Source of the DNA: VAZQ01 sp963841705
GTDB lineage: Bacteria; Pseudomonadota; Alphaproteobacteria; Rhizobiales; Xanthobacteraceae
Direction: 5' to 3'
DNA length: 64,000 nucleotides
Assembly (NCBI GenBank): GCA_963841705.1
Contig: CAWJDY010000027.1
Coordinates: forward strand, 32,175-96,174
The notes under the pieces: model-generated
The model's input: the letters and a program-made list of their open reading frames with translations, nothing else
Told to the model about the DNA's origin: nothing
Database searches by the model: none
Position numbers and translations under genes: made by a program
Shown here: piece after piece, positions 42,137 through 50,626 of the stretch
How the letters are laid out: each line of letters opens with the position of its first letter
Position numbering within the stretch: position 1 is the first letter of the stretch

Positions 42137-43147
42137 TCAGCGAAGCCCGCGGAGCCCGTGCTCCCGCCGATGCGTGGGCCGTCGCGAGAGCTCCGACAGC
42201 GCCCTGCGCGCATTTTCAGCGGCGGTTCGCCAGCCGACCGGTTGGTGATGAGCCGTGGAAGCGCCGTGGTTGTCTGCCTCGCGCAAGACCGCGATCAGCC
42301 GTCGTGCCGCGGCAACGCTGACCTCGCGATAGAGCTCGGTCAGCTCATAGATGCGATCCACCGACTGCCCGACGCGCGGATTCATGAACAGCAGCATGCG
42401 CTGCAGCACGTCGGTGGGTAGATCCATCGCCTTGGAAGCGACCAGCATTGGTTCGCCGGAATCGTCCCACAGCATGCGACGTGCTTGCGCTAGCGATATG
42501 CCCAGGATGCGTTCGAGCTCGCGTACGAGCGCCTCGGTATTGTGGCGGAGGGCGGCAGCTTCCAGACGCCAGACGTCGGACCGGTGGACGAATGCCGAGG
42601 GCGGGATCGGCGGCACCGGCGCATAGTCGAGGCTGAGCAGGATCAAACGGCGCTCTGCAGCGCCCGCTGCGTAAAACAGCTCGGAAAGCTCGGCAGCTTC
42701 GCTGGCAAGGTCGTGAGCGGGCAAGCTCTGCGCCTCCGCCGCAGGGGTCGGGGCGGAGCGGCGCTGCTCGATGATCTCGGCGTGCCGGCCGCCGAGCTCG
42801 GCGGCGACGGCCGCGAGGTCAGACTGGTTCAAGCGAGAGGAATATCTGAGAATTGGAGCGGCAACTTCGATGCTGTCACGGGCCAGCCGCGCGATCAGCG
42901 CACGCGGCGCTGAAGGATAGGAAGCAAGCCGCTCGGCCAGTCTCCTCCGCGCAGCAGGATCGGCCGCATCCATAAGTCTCGAAGCGAGCTCGGTATAGTA
43001 GCGCTCATCTTCCGGCGTGTGCGCCGGCCGTTGCACATACAGGTCGGTGAGCACGCGCAGTAGTGTTGGCCGCATATCGATCTCGCTCCCCTGACCGAGA
43101 TCGACGAGATCTTCGATACCGGCAAATGCGGACGGCGGTTCCGGCAT
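42137..43147 (-). CDS. DUF2336 domain protein
   Basis: A 336-residue, mostly helical protein. Repeated helical motifs (LASRLMDAADPAARRRLAER, LIARLARDSIEVAAPILRYS, VDRIYELTELYREVSVAAAR) correspond to the HEAT-like DUF2336 family common in Rhizobiales. No signal peptide. Function unestablished, likely a protein-interaction scaffold. Convergent with the DUF1491 gene. Confidence 0.85.
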   Translation of the reverse strand: MPEPPSAFAGIEDLVDLGQGSEIDMRPTLLRVLTDLYVQRPAHTPEDERYYTELASRLMDAADPAARRRLAERLASYPSAPRALIARLARDSIEVAAPILRYSSRLNQSDLAAVAAELGGRHAEIIEQRRSAPTPAAEAQSLPAHDLASEAAELSELFYAAGAAERRLILLSLDYAPVPPIPPSAFVHRSDVWRLEAAALRHNTEALVRELERILGISLAQARRMLWDDSGEPMLVASKAMDLPTDVLQRMLLFMNPRVGQSVDRIYELTELYREVSVAAARRLIAVLREADNHGASTAHHQPVGWRTAAENARRALSELSRRPTHRREHGLRGLR

Positions 43148-43285
43148 GCTGACTGCGCCTTTGCTGCAACACTTTGAAATAGAAATAACCTACGACCACG
43201 CCGTTAGCGGACCGTTAACCCTGCCATTCTCAAATCGGGCATGAGCCGAGCTGGGGCGAGGACGTTGACGGCGGGGGACAGTGAG

Positions 43286-43519
43286 ATGGGTACGGTCATC
43301 AGGTTTCCACCAACGGTGCGGCTTTCGCGAGGGCCAAAACCGCTGGGGACCAGGTCCGAATCGGCAACGATCATCATTCTTCCGGTCGTGCGGATTGAGA
43401 GATTTGTTGATGCTCCGACTACCGGATTAGAGCCGGCAACGGGCAGTGGCCCGCGCCGGCCGCGGCGGCGGCGAGCCGGCCGTGAGCTACTGCGGCCGGC
43501 AGCGCGCTGCGGCGAGTGA
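43286..43519 (+). CDS. Small hypothetical protein
   Basis: 77 residues from the ATG at 43286 (MGTVIRFPPTVRLSRGPKPL). The opening M-x-T-V-I-R-F-P is a recurring start of short rhizobial proteins. The C-terminus is arginine-rich and overlaps the 3' end of the DUF1254 gene on the other strand by 33 bp, making the tail doubtful. Transcribed divergently from the DUF2336 gene. Confidence 0.45.
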   Translation: MGTVIRFPPTVRLSRGPKPLGTRSESATIIILPVVRIERFVDAPTTGLEPATGSGPRRPRRRRAGRELLRPAARCGE

Positions 43520-44035
43520 AGCGCGCGCCGACGAGGTCCAACCGGGTTCCGGAGTGAGCGCGCGAATCACGATCAAGCCCGTCGTTGTCGGCGAGGTCAC
43601 GATCAAGCGATCGGCCGCGGTGATGTCCTCGTTCTCCGGCAAGTCAGCGCGTTGTGCATTGGTCATCAGATCGAGCTCAATCATACGCCGTCCGGCGGCG
43701 CGGTCGTTGATCGCGTAGTAGGGGACGTCTCCGCGCGTATAGAAAGATACAGAAGTATAGGCGGGGCTGATCGGAACGGAAAACTTCAGAGGTGCACGGG
43801 AGAGATCATAGCGGCAAACTGACGTTGCAAAAGCAGGATCCATGAACGGCATCAGCGCATTCTCGGGCGTCGGCATCGGAACTGGAGTGACGGCGTTAAC
43901 CGGAGCGATTGCGGATACGCGAGCATAAGCGTCATTCGTCGCCACGCTCGGCATCAACAGGACGGTCGCTAAATGGACGATGCCGCCAAGCAGTAGAGCG
44001 CCTAAAACCCAGAGGCTCAGCCGGATCATTGGCAC
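43487..44035 (-). CDS. DUF1254 family protein (short form)
   Basis: 182 residues with an N-terminal membrane segment (LSLWVLGALLLGGIVHLATV). The core FATSVCRYDLSRAPLKFSVP, SVSFYTRGDVPYYAINDRAA and ITAADRLIVTSPTTTGLIVI fits DUF1254. In many bacteria DUF1254 and DUF1214 form one large protein; here they are separate, overlapping by 10 bp, each with its own membrane anchor. Function unknown, envelope-located. Confidence 0.8.
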   Translation of the reverse strand: MPMIRLSLWVLGALLLGGIVHLATVLLMPSVATNDAYARVSAIAPVNAVTPVPMPTPENALMPFMDPAFATSVCRYDLSRAPLKFSVPISPAYTSVSFYTRGDVPYYAINDRAAGRRMIELDLMTNAQRADLPENEDITAADRLIVTSPTTTGLIVIRALTPEPGWTSSARASLAAARCRPQ

Positions 44036-44604
44036 CCCCGCCTCGTGATCGAGGGCATTGGTGCCTCCGCTCCGGTGCGCGTTGCCATTCCGATCGGGGT
44101 ATCATAGAGGCGCAACACCAGCTGATATCTGTCGATGCCGCCGGTGGGCAGCCAGTTGCCCGGTCGCACGCGCGGACCCGCAGCGATGTCGAAAGCTCCG
44201 TCCGCCTTGCGGATGATTTCCTGGCTGGTGAAGCCTTGGCGATGAATTGAGTTTGCCACGAGGTGGCCGTCGGGGTCGTAGAGCGTGAGCGTCCAGAATC
44301 GCGCCTGCGGGGTGATTCCGCTTATCAGCACATCGCAACGGCCATCGAGGCTGTCGCCCGCGTCGTCAGTCCAGGCATAGAAGGCGACACCGTCACCTGA
44401 GCCGACCGGCAGTTCGCCGGTCCGCGCAACCATGGCCCGCGCATAGGGATCGATTCCGGCGGTTCCGTTCTTTGGCCATGCGGTCCACGCCCCGATGGTG
44501 ATGCCCCCGTAAGCCGTACCGCGCGTCAATGCCACCCAGGTCATGCCAAGCCCGACGGCCGCGGCGACAGCCAGTGCAAAAATGGCTCCAAACAGCAGAC
44601 GCAC
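44026..44604 (-). CDS. DUF1214 family protein (short form)
   Basis: 192 residues. N-terminal membrane anchor (LLFGAIFALAVAAAVGLGMT), then YARAMVARTGELPVGSGDGV, ARFWTLTLYDPDGHLVANSI and NWLPTGGIDRYQLVLRLYDT, the jelly-roll DUF1214 signature. First gene of the pair with DUF1254; both lie downstream of the PBP1A gene on the same strand, 45 bp from its stop. A role at the envelope is likely, chemistry unknown. Confidence 0.85.
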   Translation of the reverse strand: MRLLFGAIFALAVAAAVGLGMTWVALTRGTAYGGITIGAWTAWPKNGTAGIDPYARAMVARTGELPVGSGDGVAFYAWTDDAGDSLDGRCDVLISGITPQARFWTLTLYDPDGHLVANSIHRQGFTSQEIIRKADGAFDIAAGPRVRPGNWLPTGGIDRYQLVLRLYDTPIGMATRTGAEAPMPSITRRGCQ

Positions 44605-44649
44605 GATGGCTCCGATGAAGTGTCGTCTAAGCGCTCGTCCTCGGGAGAA

Positions 44650-46908
44650 TCAATTGCCCCGGATCCCTTCGACCTTCTCCGGCTCCGGCCCCCCAGCCGA
44701 AGCCTCCTGCCGCTGCGCCGCGGCACCCCCCGCGTCCGTTGTCTTGCTCGGTTCGCCGCTGGTGGTGGCAAGGACGCGCGCCGCGTCATCCATCAGTCGT
44801 TCGATCCGCAGCAGGGCATCAGTGCCGCGCTTGGTCAGAATTGAGGGGCGCCCTCCTTCGGGGGCGCCATTCTGTTTGGCTTCCGCCACAACAGGCCGGC
44901 CGTTTGGTCCGATCAACGGGATCGGCCGCAGCTCAACCCCTTGGTGGGCATAGGCCATGATCTCGTGCCAAGTCTGCGCCGGCAGCGATCCGCCGGTCAT
45001 CTGGTTCATAGTCTTGTAGTCGTCATTGCCGAACCAGACTCCACAGACAAAGTTGCCAGTGTAGCCCACGAACCAGGCGTCCCGGTACGCATTGGTCGTG
45101 CCGGTTTTACCCGCAGCCCTGATGCCATCCAGAATGGCCCGCCGGGCGGTGCCTTCCTCGACCACCTTGGTCATCATGCCGACCATGTCGGTGGCGACCT
45201 GCGGCGGAATCACCTGGACCGGCTGCTTGCCGTCGCGATCCCAGCGCCAGATCAACTCGCCCGCGCCGCTGCGCACTTCCAGCACCGCATGCGGCGTCTG
45301 CGCTTTGCCCAGATTGGCAAACATGGTGTAGCCGGCGGTATGATCGAGCACGGTGACCTCGTCGGCGCCGATCGGCATCGACGGCGTGTCGGGCAGAGGA
45401 GTGCGCAGGCCAGCCTTGTGGGCGAGTTGCCTGATCTTCTCGCGCCCGACTTTGGGGTTGCCGTTTCCAACTGCTATCGAGAGCTTCACCGCTACGACAT
45501 TAATCGAACGCTTCAAAGCCTCAGTCAATGTCATGGCGCCGCTGAAGCCGCCGCCGTAGTTTCTCGGACACCAGTTGCCAATGCAAACCGGCGAGTCGAC
45601 GACGATGGAGGTCGGCTTGAACCCGTTCATCAGCGCCACGGAGTAGACATAAGGCTTGAAGGACGAGCCCGGCTGGCGCAACGCGTCGGTGGCGCGATTG
45701 AACTGGCTCTCGCCGTAATCGCGGCCGCCCACCATCGCGCGCACCGCTCCATCCGTCTCCATCAGCACGGAGGCACCCTGATGCGCATTGTACTCCCGGC
45801 CATATTGGCGAAGCGAATTCTCCACCGCCTCTTCGGCGTGCTTCTGCAAGTCCGAATCGAGCGCGAGCCGCACCACGAAAACCCGTTCATGCACCGACTT
45901 GGGCAAGCTCGCGACGAGCTTTTTCATCTCATCGAAGGCCCAATCGAGGTAATAGTTGGGCGAATGCTCATCACGCCGGTCCACAGGGGTGGCGGGATTG
46001 CGGCGGGCACCGAACACCTGGCCCTCGGTCATGAACCCCGCGTCAACCAGATTATCGAGCACCACATTGGCGCGCGCGCGCGCCGCAGGCAGATTCATAT
46101 GCGGCGCAAATTTCGACGGCGCCTTGAACAGGCCCGCGAGCATCGCCGCCTCCGCCAGGTTCACGTCGCGCGCTGATTTATTGAAGTAATACTGCGCAGC
46201 CGCGTCGACCCCGAACGTTCCACCTCCGAGGTAGGCCCGATCGAGATAGAGCTTGAGGATCTCGTTTTTCGTAAGCCGGGTTTCGAGCCAAAGCGCAAGG
46301 AATGCCTCCTTCAACTTGCGCTCGATCGTTCGCTCGTTGGAAAGGAACAGGTTCTTGGCCAGTTGCTGCGAAATGGACGAGCCACCCTGCACCACGCCTC
46401 CCGCCTTGGCGTTGGCGGTCATCGCGCGAAACAGGCCCGGAATGTCGATGCCGAAATGGTCGTAGAACCTGCGATCCTCGGTAGCGAGCGTCGCCTTGAT
46501 CAAGTGATCGGGAAGCTCGTCCAGCCGCAATGAATCATTGTGCTTGATGCCCCGCGAGCCGACTTCGTTGCCGTAACGGTCGAGGAACGTGACTGCCAGC
46601 TCGGACTTCTTGAGCCAGTCGTCGTCGGAAGTCTCCCGGAACGCCGGTAGCGCAAGCGCGAGCATGACTACGAAGCCGCCTGTGCCGAGACTCAAGCACT
46701 CCGAAAGTGGCTCAACAAAGTACCAACGCCGCCAGCCGGCGACGTGGAAGCGGTCCATGAATTCCGAATAGCGCTCGAAAAGCTCGCGTCCCCAGGTCTT
46801 CGCCTGGTACAATCCAAAGTCGATGCGTGAGTCGAGATCGAGAAAGAACCGGCGCAGCCACGCTTTCCAGCTGCCGTAGTTCTCGTCGTCTGGGAAGAGG
46901 TCGCGCAT
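44650..46908 (-). CDS. Bifunctional penicillin-binding protein 1A
   Basis: A 752-residue class A PBP that polymerises and cross-links peptidoglycan. A single membrane helix (76-91) anchors it. The glycosyltransferase domain has the catalytic glutamate E144 in ATEDRRFYDHFG. The transpeptidase domain has SxxK (SSFKP, about 412), SxN in KRSINVVAV and KTGT (AAGKTGTTN, about 600). All active-site motifs are intact. The C-terminus ends in a Glu/Ala/Gly-rich tail. Upstream of the DUF1214/DUF1254 pair. Confidence 0.93.
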   Translation of the reverse strand: MRDLFPDDENYGSWKAWLRRFFLDLDSRIDFGLYQAKTWGRELFERYSEFMDRFHVAGWRRWYFVEPLSECLSLGTGGFVVMLALALPAFRETSDDDWLKKSELAVTFLDRYGNEVGSRGIKHNDSLRLDELPDHLIKATLATEDRRFYDHFGIDIPGLFRAMTANAKAGGVVQGGSSISQQLAKNLFLSNERTIERKLKEAFLALWLETRLTKNEILKLYLDRAYLGGGTFGVDAAAQYYFNKSARDVNLAEAAMLAGLFKAPSKFAPHMNLPAARARANVVLDNLVDAGFMTEGQVFGARRNPATPVDRRDEHSPNYYLDWAFDEMKKLVASLPKSVHERVFVVRLALDSDLQKHAEEAVENSLRQYGREYNAHQGASVLMETDGAVRAMVGGRDYGESQFNRATDALRQPGSSFKPYVYSVALMNGFKPTSIVVDSPVCIGNWCPRNYGGGFSGAMTLTEALKRSINVVAVKLSIAVGNGNPKVGREKIRQLAHKAGLRTPLPDTPSMPIGADEVTVLDHTAGYTMFANLGKAQTPHAVLEVRSGAGELIWRWDRDGKQPVQVIPPQVATDMVGMMTKVVEEGTARRAILDGIRAAGKTGTTNAYRDAWFVGYTGNFVCGVWFGNDDYKTMNQMTGGSLPAQTWHEIMAYAHQGVELRPIPLIGPNGRPVVAEAKQNGAPEGGRPSILTKRGTDALLRIERLMDDAARVLATTSGEPSKTTDAGGAAAQRQEASAGGPEPEKVEGIRGN

Positions 46909-47057
46909 CTATCCTCGCGGCCAAAAGCAAGCGGCGGCGGGATGGAACCATCCAGCCGTTGGGCGATGTTGTAGCTCAAATGCTGGTTCCAAACTATGAC
47001 GGCGTGGCCACACGGTGAACGCAAATTGGAGCCGCCGAAGCTGAGCGAGACCGCCTG

Positions 47058-47564
47058 ATGAGTGCCGACGAGATCCCCTTTTGGCGACGGAAGTCATTGC
47101 CGGAGATGACGAATTCCGAATGGGAAAGCCTCTGCGACGGATGCGGCCGCTGCTGCCTGGTCAAGCTGGAGGATGCCGACAATTCCTCCCGAACCTATTT
47201 CACGGACGTGGGCTGCCGCCTTCTGGACGGCAACACCTGCCGATGCCGCGACTACTCCCACCGCAGTGCCAGGGTCAAGGATTGTGTTCGGCTCACCCCT
47301 CGGAACATCAACCGTATCGTCTGGCTTCCGCCAACCTGCGCCTATCGGCTTCTGGCAGACGGACGCGACCTCTATTGGTGGCACCCCCTTGTTTCCGGCG
47401 ACCCCGAGACGGTGCATCAGGCCGGCATCTCGGTGCGCGGACGCGTCGGTGCCAGCGAAGATGACGTCAAGGAGCAGGAGCTTGAGGACCGCATCGTGAG
47501 CTGGCCGGTGCGCATGCCGCGTGCCGCACGACGAAAGCGCAGGGACCGGCCTAAGCGCGGATAG
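47058..47564 (+). CDS. YcgN family cysteine-cluster protein
   Basis: 168 residues, divergent from PBP1A. The CDGCGRCCLVKLEDADN segment followed by DVGCRLLD, CRCRDY and VKDCVRLTP is the cysteine cluster of the UPF0260/YcgN family, with spacing resembling Fe-S or zinc binding. Also WLPPTCAYRLLADGRDLYWW is characteristic. Function unproven. The C-terminal tail is strongly basic. Confidence 0.9.
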   Translation: MSADEIPFWRRKSLPEMTNSEWESLCDGCGRCCLVKLEDADNSSRTYFTDVGCRLLDGNTCRCRDYSHRSARVKDCVRLTPRNINRIVWLPPTCAYRLLADGRDLYWWHPLVSGDPETVHQAGISVRGRVGASEDDVKEQELEDRIVSWPVRMPRAARRKRRDRPKRG

Positions 47565-47594
47565 GTCGGTTCCTCGGATGTCCAGGTAGGCGGC

Positions 47595-47906
47595 TCACTT
47601 CTTTTCCAGCATCAGAGTTGCTTCCTTGCGGATGGCCGGGGTGAGCTTCTCCGCAATCAGGGCGAGGAGCCACGGCAGCGTCAGTTCGAGCCGCACGTGG
47701 TCGTCGGCGAAGTCGATGAGCCCCGACACGCTCTGGCCCAGCGTGCTGATGTTGAAGAGCAGGCGGTCCTCCGTCCAGGTCTCCTCCTGAATGTGGAGCA
47801 GGGCGGAATACTGCGTGCGCACGGTGGCGAGCCCGGATTTGATCCGGCGTTCCGCCTCCGCGCGGCCAAGCTGATGAGGAATGGAGACGACCAGCGGCTT
47901 AGACAT
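47595..47906 (-). CDS. Polyhydroxyalkanoic acid system family protein
   Basis: A 103-residue protein opening MSKPLVVSIPHQLGRAEAER with IKSGLATVRT, the pattern of small proteins named after their linkage to PHA granule genes (PHA_gran_rgn). The rest shows a beta-rich middle (LLFNISTLGQSVSGLIDFAD) and C-terminal helix. No PHA synthase lies nearby. Function unknown. Confidence 0.85.
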   Translation of the reverse strand: MSKPLVVSIPHQLGRAEAERRIKSGLATVRTQYSALLHIQEETWTEDRLLFNISTLGQSVSGLIDFADDHVRLELTLPWLLALIAEKLTPAIRKEATLMLEKK

Positions 47907-48110
47907 GCGTGACTTCCTGTTGCGACGACAATTCCCGGATGTTGCTCTCGCTTGATCCGGGCCGCGGAGTTTTCCGGCGAATATGGGAGGCCTGCGGCGC
48001 GATGGAAGCGGATATTGTCTTCGCCCGGCACTGGGCTAGTCTTGATCCGTTAAGCCCCCGCCGGCAACGACGGCAGGGCAAGAATGCTTGAGCTCGGAAC
48101 GGGCAGTACC

Positions 48111-48359
48111 ATGATGAAGCGTGAGACATTCGCCATCGCCAGCATCTATGTGCCGGCGAAGCGACGCGCCATGCTCGATCCCAGGAAAGCGCAGGAGATT
48201 GCGGAGAGCATACTGGAAAACGGACAGCAGGTGCCGATCCTGGTGCGCAAGGACGGCGAGCGCTACGTCCTGGTGGAGGGCCTCCACCGTCTGGAGGCCT
48301 GTAAGCAGCTCGGCGAGCAAAACATCTTTGGCTACCTCGTGCAGGCGCGAAGACATTAG
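48111..48359 (+). CDS. ParB N-terminal-like domain protein
   Basis: About 82 residues from the ATG at 48111. The motif AMLDPRKAQEIAESILENGQ followed by QVPILVRKDGERYVLVEGLH and RLEACKQLG is the ParB/Srx-type fold with the EGxHRLEA loop. It lacks the ParB HTH and dimerisation domains, so not a partition protein; small relatives act as CTP-using regulators or sulfiredoxin-like proteins. Function not determined. Confidence 0.8.
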   Translation: MMKRETFAIASIYVPAKRRAMLDPRKAQEIAESILENGQQVPILVRKDGERYVLVEGLHRLEACKQLGEQNIFGYLVQARRH

Positions 48360-48407
48360 GTCCACCGTGCCGCTCATCATCCTGCATTCTGCGCTCGGTG
48401 GCGTGTA

Positions 48408-48428
48408 GGGCGGGTTTGAAACCCGCCC
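48408..48428. repeat. Palindromic repeat
   Basis: Perfect palindrome GGGCGGGTTT-G-AAACCCGCCC in the 97-bp gap between the ParB-like and EamA genes, preceded by GTGTA. Related to the GTAGGGGCGGGTT repeat at 33425-33455; belongs to a dispersed family, and could double as a terminator. Confidence 0.65.
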
Positions 48429-48456
48429 GATTGGCTGCCGCTCGGGCGGCGGCTGC

Positions 48457-49344
48457 ATGGCAATGACCTCCAGCCAGACCTCGCCTTCACGTGCCTCGAT
48501 CCGCAAGATTGGCCCTGCCCTGCTCGGGGCGTTTTCGTTTGCCTGCGCCGACATGCTCGTAAAGGCGAGCTTCCGCGCCGGCGGCGACGCGCTCACGGTG
48601 TCGACACTGCGCGGCGTCGTCGGCGTCGCGTTCCTCATGTTCTGGCTTCGCTTTGCGCAGAAATCCGCGCCTATCTCCCCGCGCGCCCGGCGCATTGCTC
48701 TCGCCCTCGGGATCCTGTTCGCAGCCAATGTATTCCTGGTGTTCAAGGCAGTGGAGGCGATCGGGGTTTCGATCGCCATCCTCACCTACTTCGTATATCC
48801 GCTGCTCACCGGTATGGCCGCTGCTGCGGTGGGGCTTGAGCCGCTGAGCTGGAAGGGGGCGCTAGCAGCGCTGATTGCGTTCCTCGGTCTCGGCGTGATG
48901 CTCGGTGCGCATCCGGCAGGGCTTGCCGTGGTCGGAGTGGTCGCTGCGCTTGCTGCGGCGGCATGCCGCGTGCTGCTTCTTCTCCTGACACGCGCGACGC
49001 TGCAGGGCGTGGATCCGCGCGCCATCACCTTCTACTCCATGATCTCCTCGACGGTGCTGTTCGCCGCGGCGTCGCTCGCTCTTCTCGACTGGCAGCCGCC
49101 GGAGACGGTTTGGGGATGGGTTGCGGTCCTCGCGCTTGGCATGGCGCTCACGGGAGGCATCCTCGGTGTATTCGCCTCGACCGGACGCATCGGCCCGTTT
49201 CGCACTGCGCTGTTCATGAATCTGGAGCCGCTGCTCGCGACGATCGGCAGCGCCGTTTTCCTGGGCGAGGTGATCACGCCAGTACAGGCGTTGGGCGGCG
49301 GCGTGATGCTCGCGGCGCTGATGGCCTTCCAACTGCGCCGCTGA
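48457..49344 (+). CDS. EamA/DMT family transporter
   Basis: A 295-residue membrane protein with about ten hydrophobic helices in two EamA halves (IGPALLGAFSFACADMLVKA near the start; a second repeat from about residue 150). Layout is that of drug/metabolite exporters. Substrate unknown. The start MAMTSSQTSPS gives a short polar lead before helix 1. Confidence 0.87.
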   Translation: MAMTSSQTSPSRASIRKIGPALLGAFSFACADMLVKASFRAGGDALTVSTLRGVVGVAFLMFWLRFAQKSAPISPRARRIALALGILFAANVFLVFKAVEAIGVSIAILTYFVYPLLTGMAAAAVGLEPLSWKGALAALIAFLGLGVMLGAHPAGLAVVGVVAALAAAACRVLLLLLTRATLQGVDPRAITFYSMISSTVLFAAASLALLDWQPPETVWGWVAVLALGMALTGGILGVFASTGRIGPFRTALFMNLEPLLATIGSAVFLGEVITPVQALGGGVMLAALMAFQLRR

Positions 49345-49413
49345 AAACCAAACGCGCAATTAAACCCTACGTTAACCATGGCCGTGCAGGGTCGGGCGCG
49401 GAGAGAGCTCCCG

Positions 49414-50088
49414 ATGAACGTCATCACGCTCGCATCGCGCAAAGGCGGCGCCGGCAAGAGCACCTTGACGGCGCACTTGGCCGCTTGCGCGCATGCCAGG
49501 GGCTACCGTTGCCTGGTGATCGACGCTGATCCCCAGGGCTCGGTTACGCTGTGGCACTCCTTGCGCCGGCACGGCGGGCCTGCCCTGCAGAGCGCAACGC
49601 GCGGCATCGAGCGCGCCGTCACTTTTGCGGCGGTGGAAGGCTACGAGTGGGTGTTCATTGATACCGCCCCCACGACCTGGGTGGTCGTGCAGGAAGCCAT
49701 TCGCGCCGCCACCCTGGTTCTCATCCCGGCGCGGCCCGGGATCTTCGACCTCGATTCGGTGCGCGAGACCATCGCCGCGGCGCGCGAGCGCGGCAAGCCC
49801 TTCGCGGTGGTCCTCAATGCTGCGCCGGCCCGACGCGAGGACAGGGATGCGCCAGCGCTGGCGCACGCGCGCGCCGCGCTTGGTGCTGACGAGATTCCGG
49901 TTTGGTCCGGCCAGATCAGCCAGCGCGCGGCCTTTACGCTGACGCTTGCGGCCGGTGCCAGCGCCTGGGAGGCCGAGCCCGAATCCGCTGCTGCGGCCGA
50001 GATCGGGCATCTGTGGTCGGCTGTGGTCCGCTCAGTCGAGGCGGTCAACGCCGCCCACGCCGCCGCTCGCGGCGTCCAGGCAGCGTAG
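49414..50088 (+). CDS. ParA-like ATPase
   Basis: About 224 residues from the ATG at 49414. The deviant Walker A KGGAGKST at residues 9-16 (ASRKGGAGKSTLTAHLAA), DADPQGSVTLW and FIDTAPTTWVVVQEAI define a ParA/MinD-superfamily ATPase. There is no ParB with HTH next to it, so it is more likely a small orphan ParA for positioning a protein cargo than chromosome partition. It precedes the HicAB module. Confidence 0.87.
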   Translation: MNVITLASRKGGAGKSTLTAHLAACAHARGYRCLVIDADPQGSVTLWHSLRRHGGPALQSATRGIERAVTFAAVEGYEWVFIDTAPTTWVVVQEAIRAATLVLIPARPGIFDLDSVRETIAAARERGKPFAVVLNAAPARREDRDAPALAHARAALGADEIPVWSGQISQRAAFTLTLAAGASAWEAEPESAAAAEIGHLWSAVVRSVEAVNAAHAAARGVQAA

Positions 50089-50106
50089 GCTGGGTTACCT
50101 GCGTAG

Positions 50107-50301
50107 GTGCTGCGCGACAGCCGCGATATAATCGACCGACTTCGAGCGGACGGCTTCGAACTCGTTTCCGTCCGTGGGTCGCATCACAAATTCGTGCACC
50201 CGAAATTGCGCCGGATGGTCATCGTGCCGCATCCAAAACGAGATTTGCCGCGTGGCACCATACGAGCAATTTATCGGCAGGCCGGGTGGGACAAGGATTG
50301 A
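50107..50301 (+). CDS. hicA: HicA toxin
   Basis: 64 residues starting at GTG 50107. The double-stranded-RNA-binding-like fold and catalytic histidine are visible in SVRGSHHKFVHPKLRRMVIV, followed by PHPKRDLPRGTIRAIYRQAG. HicA is an mRNA interferase neutralised by HicB, encoded 5 bp downstream. Normal length, no defect seen. Confidence 0.92.
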   Translation: MLRDSRDIIDRLRADGFELVSVRGSHHKFVHPKLRRMVIVPHPKRDLPRGTIRAIYRQAGWDKD

Positions 50302-50305
50302 AGAT

Positions 50306-50599
50306 ATGCCGCACTATATCGGCTTGATCCACAAGGACCGCGACAGCTGTTATGGTCTGTCGTTTCCCGATCTGCCGGGTGTGTTTACAGCCGGCGACAG
50401 TATCGACGAGACGATGCAACAGGCGATCGGAGTTTTGGAGTTCGCAGCCGAAGATTGGAAGAATCCCGACGGCTCAACCACCTTCCCTGCACCGCGTACC
50501 ATCGACGAGCTGCGCTCAGACCCGCAATTTCAGGAAGATGCCGGCGATGCTGTAATTGTAGCCGTCCCGTTCCGCGTGAGAGCGCAGGCAGCTGAATAG
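50306..50599 (+). CDS. hicB: HicB antitoxin
   Basis: 97 residues from the ATG at 50306. The partial RNase-H fold is recognised from YGLSFPDLPGVFTAGDSIDE followed by TMQQAIGVLEFAAEDW. A C-terminal DNA-binding part is short (IDELRSDPQFQED). It follows hicA and forms the standard toxin-first HicAB order. Confidence 0.92.
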   Translation: MPHYIGLIHKDRDSCYGLSFPDLPGVFTAGDSIDETMQQAIGVLEFAAEDWKNPDGSTTFPAPRTIDELRSDPQFQEDAGDAVIVAVPFRVRAQAAE

Positions 50600-50626
50600 C
50601 GGCTGCTTGCGAAGCCGCAGACCGCA

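Noticed and set aside
49414..50599. ParA plus HicAB as a plasmid-maintenance module
   Set aside because: No ParB with HTH, origin or replication gene nearby; the neighbours are core chromosomal genes.
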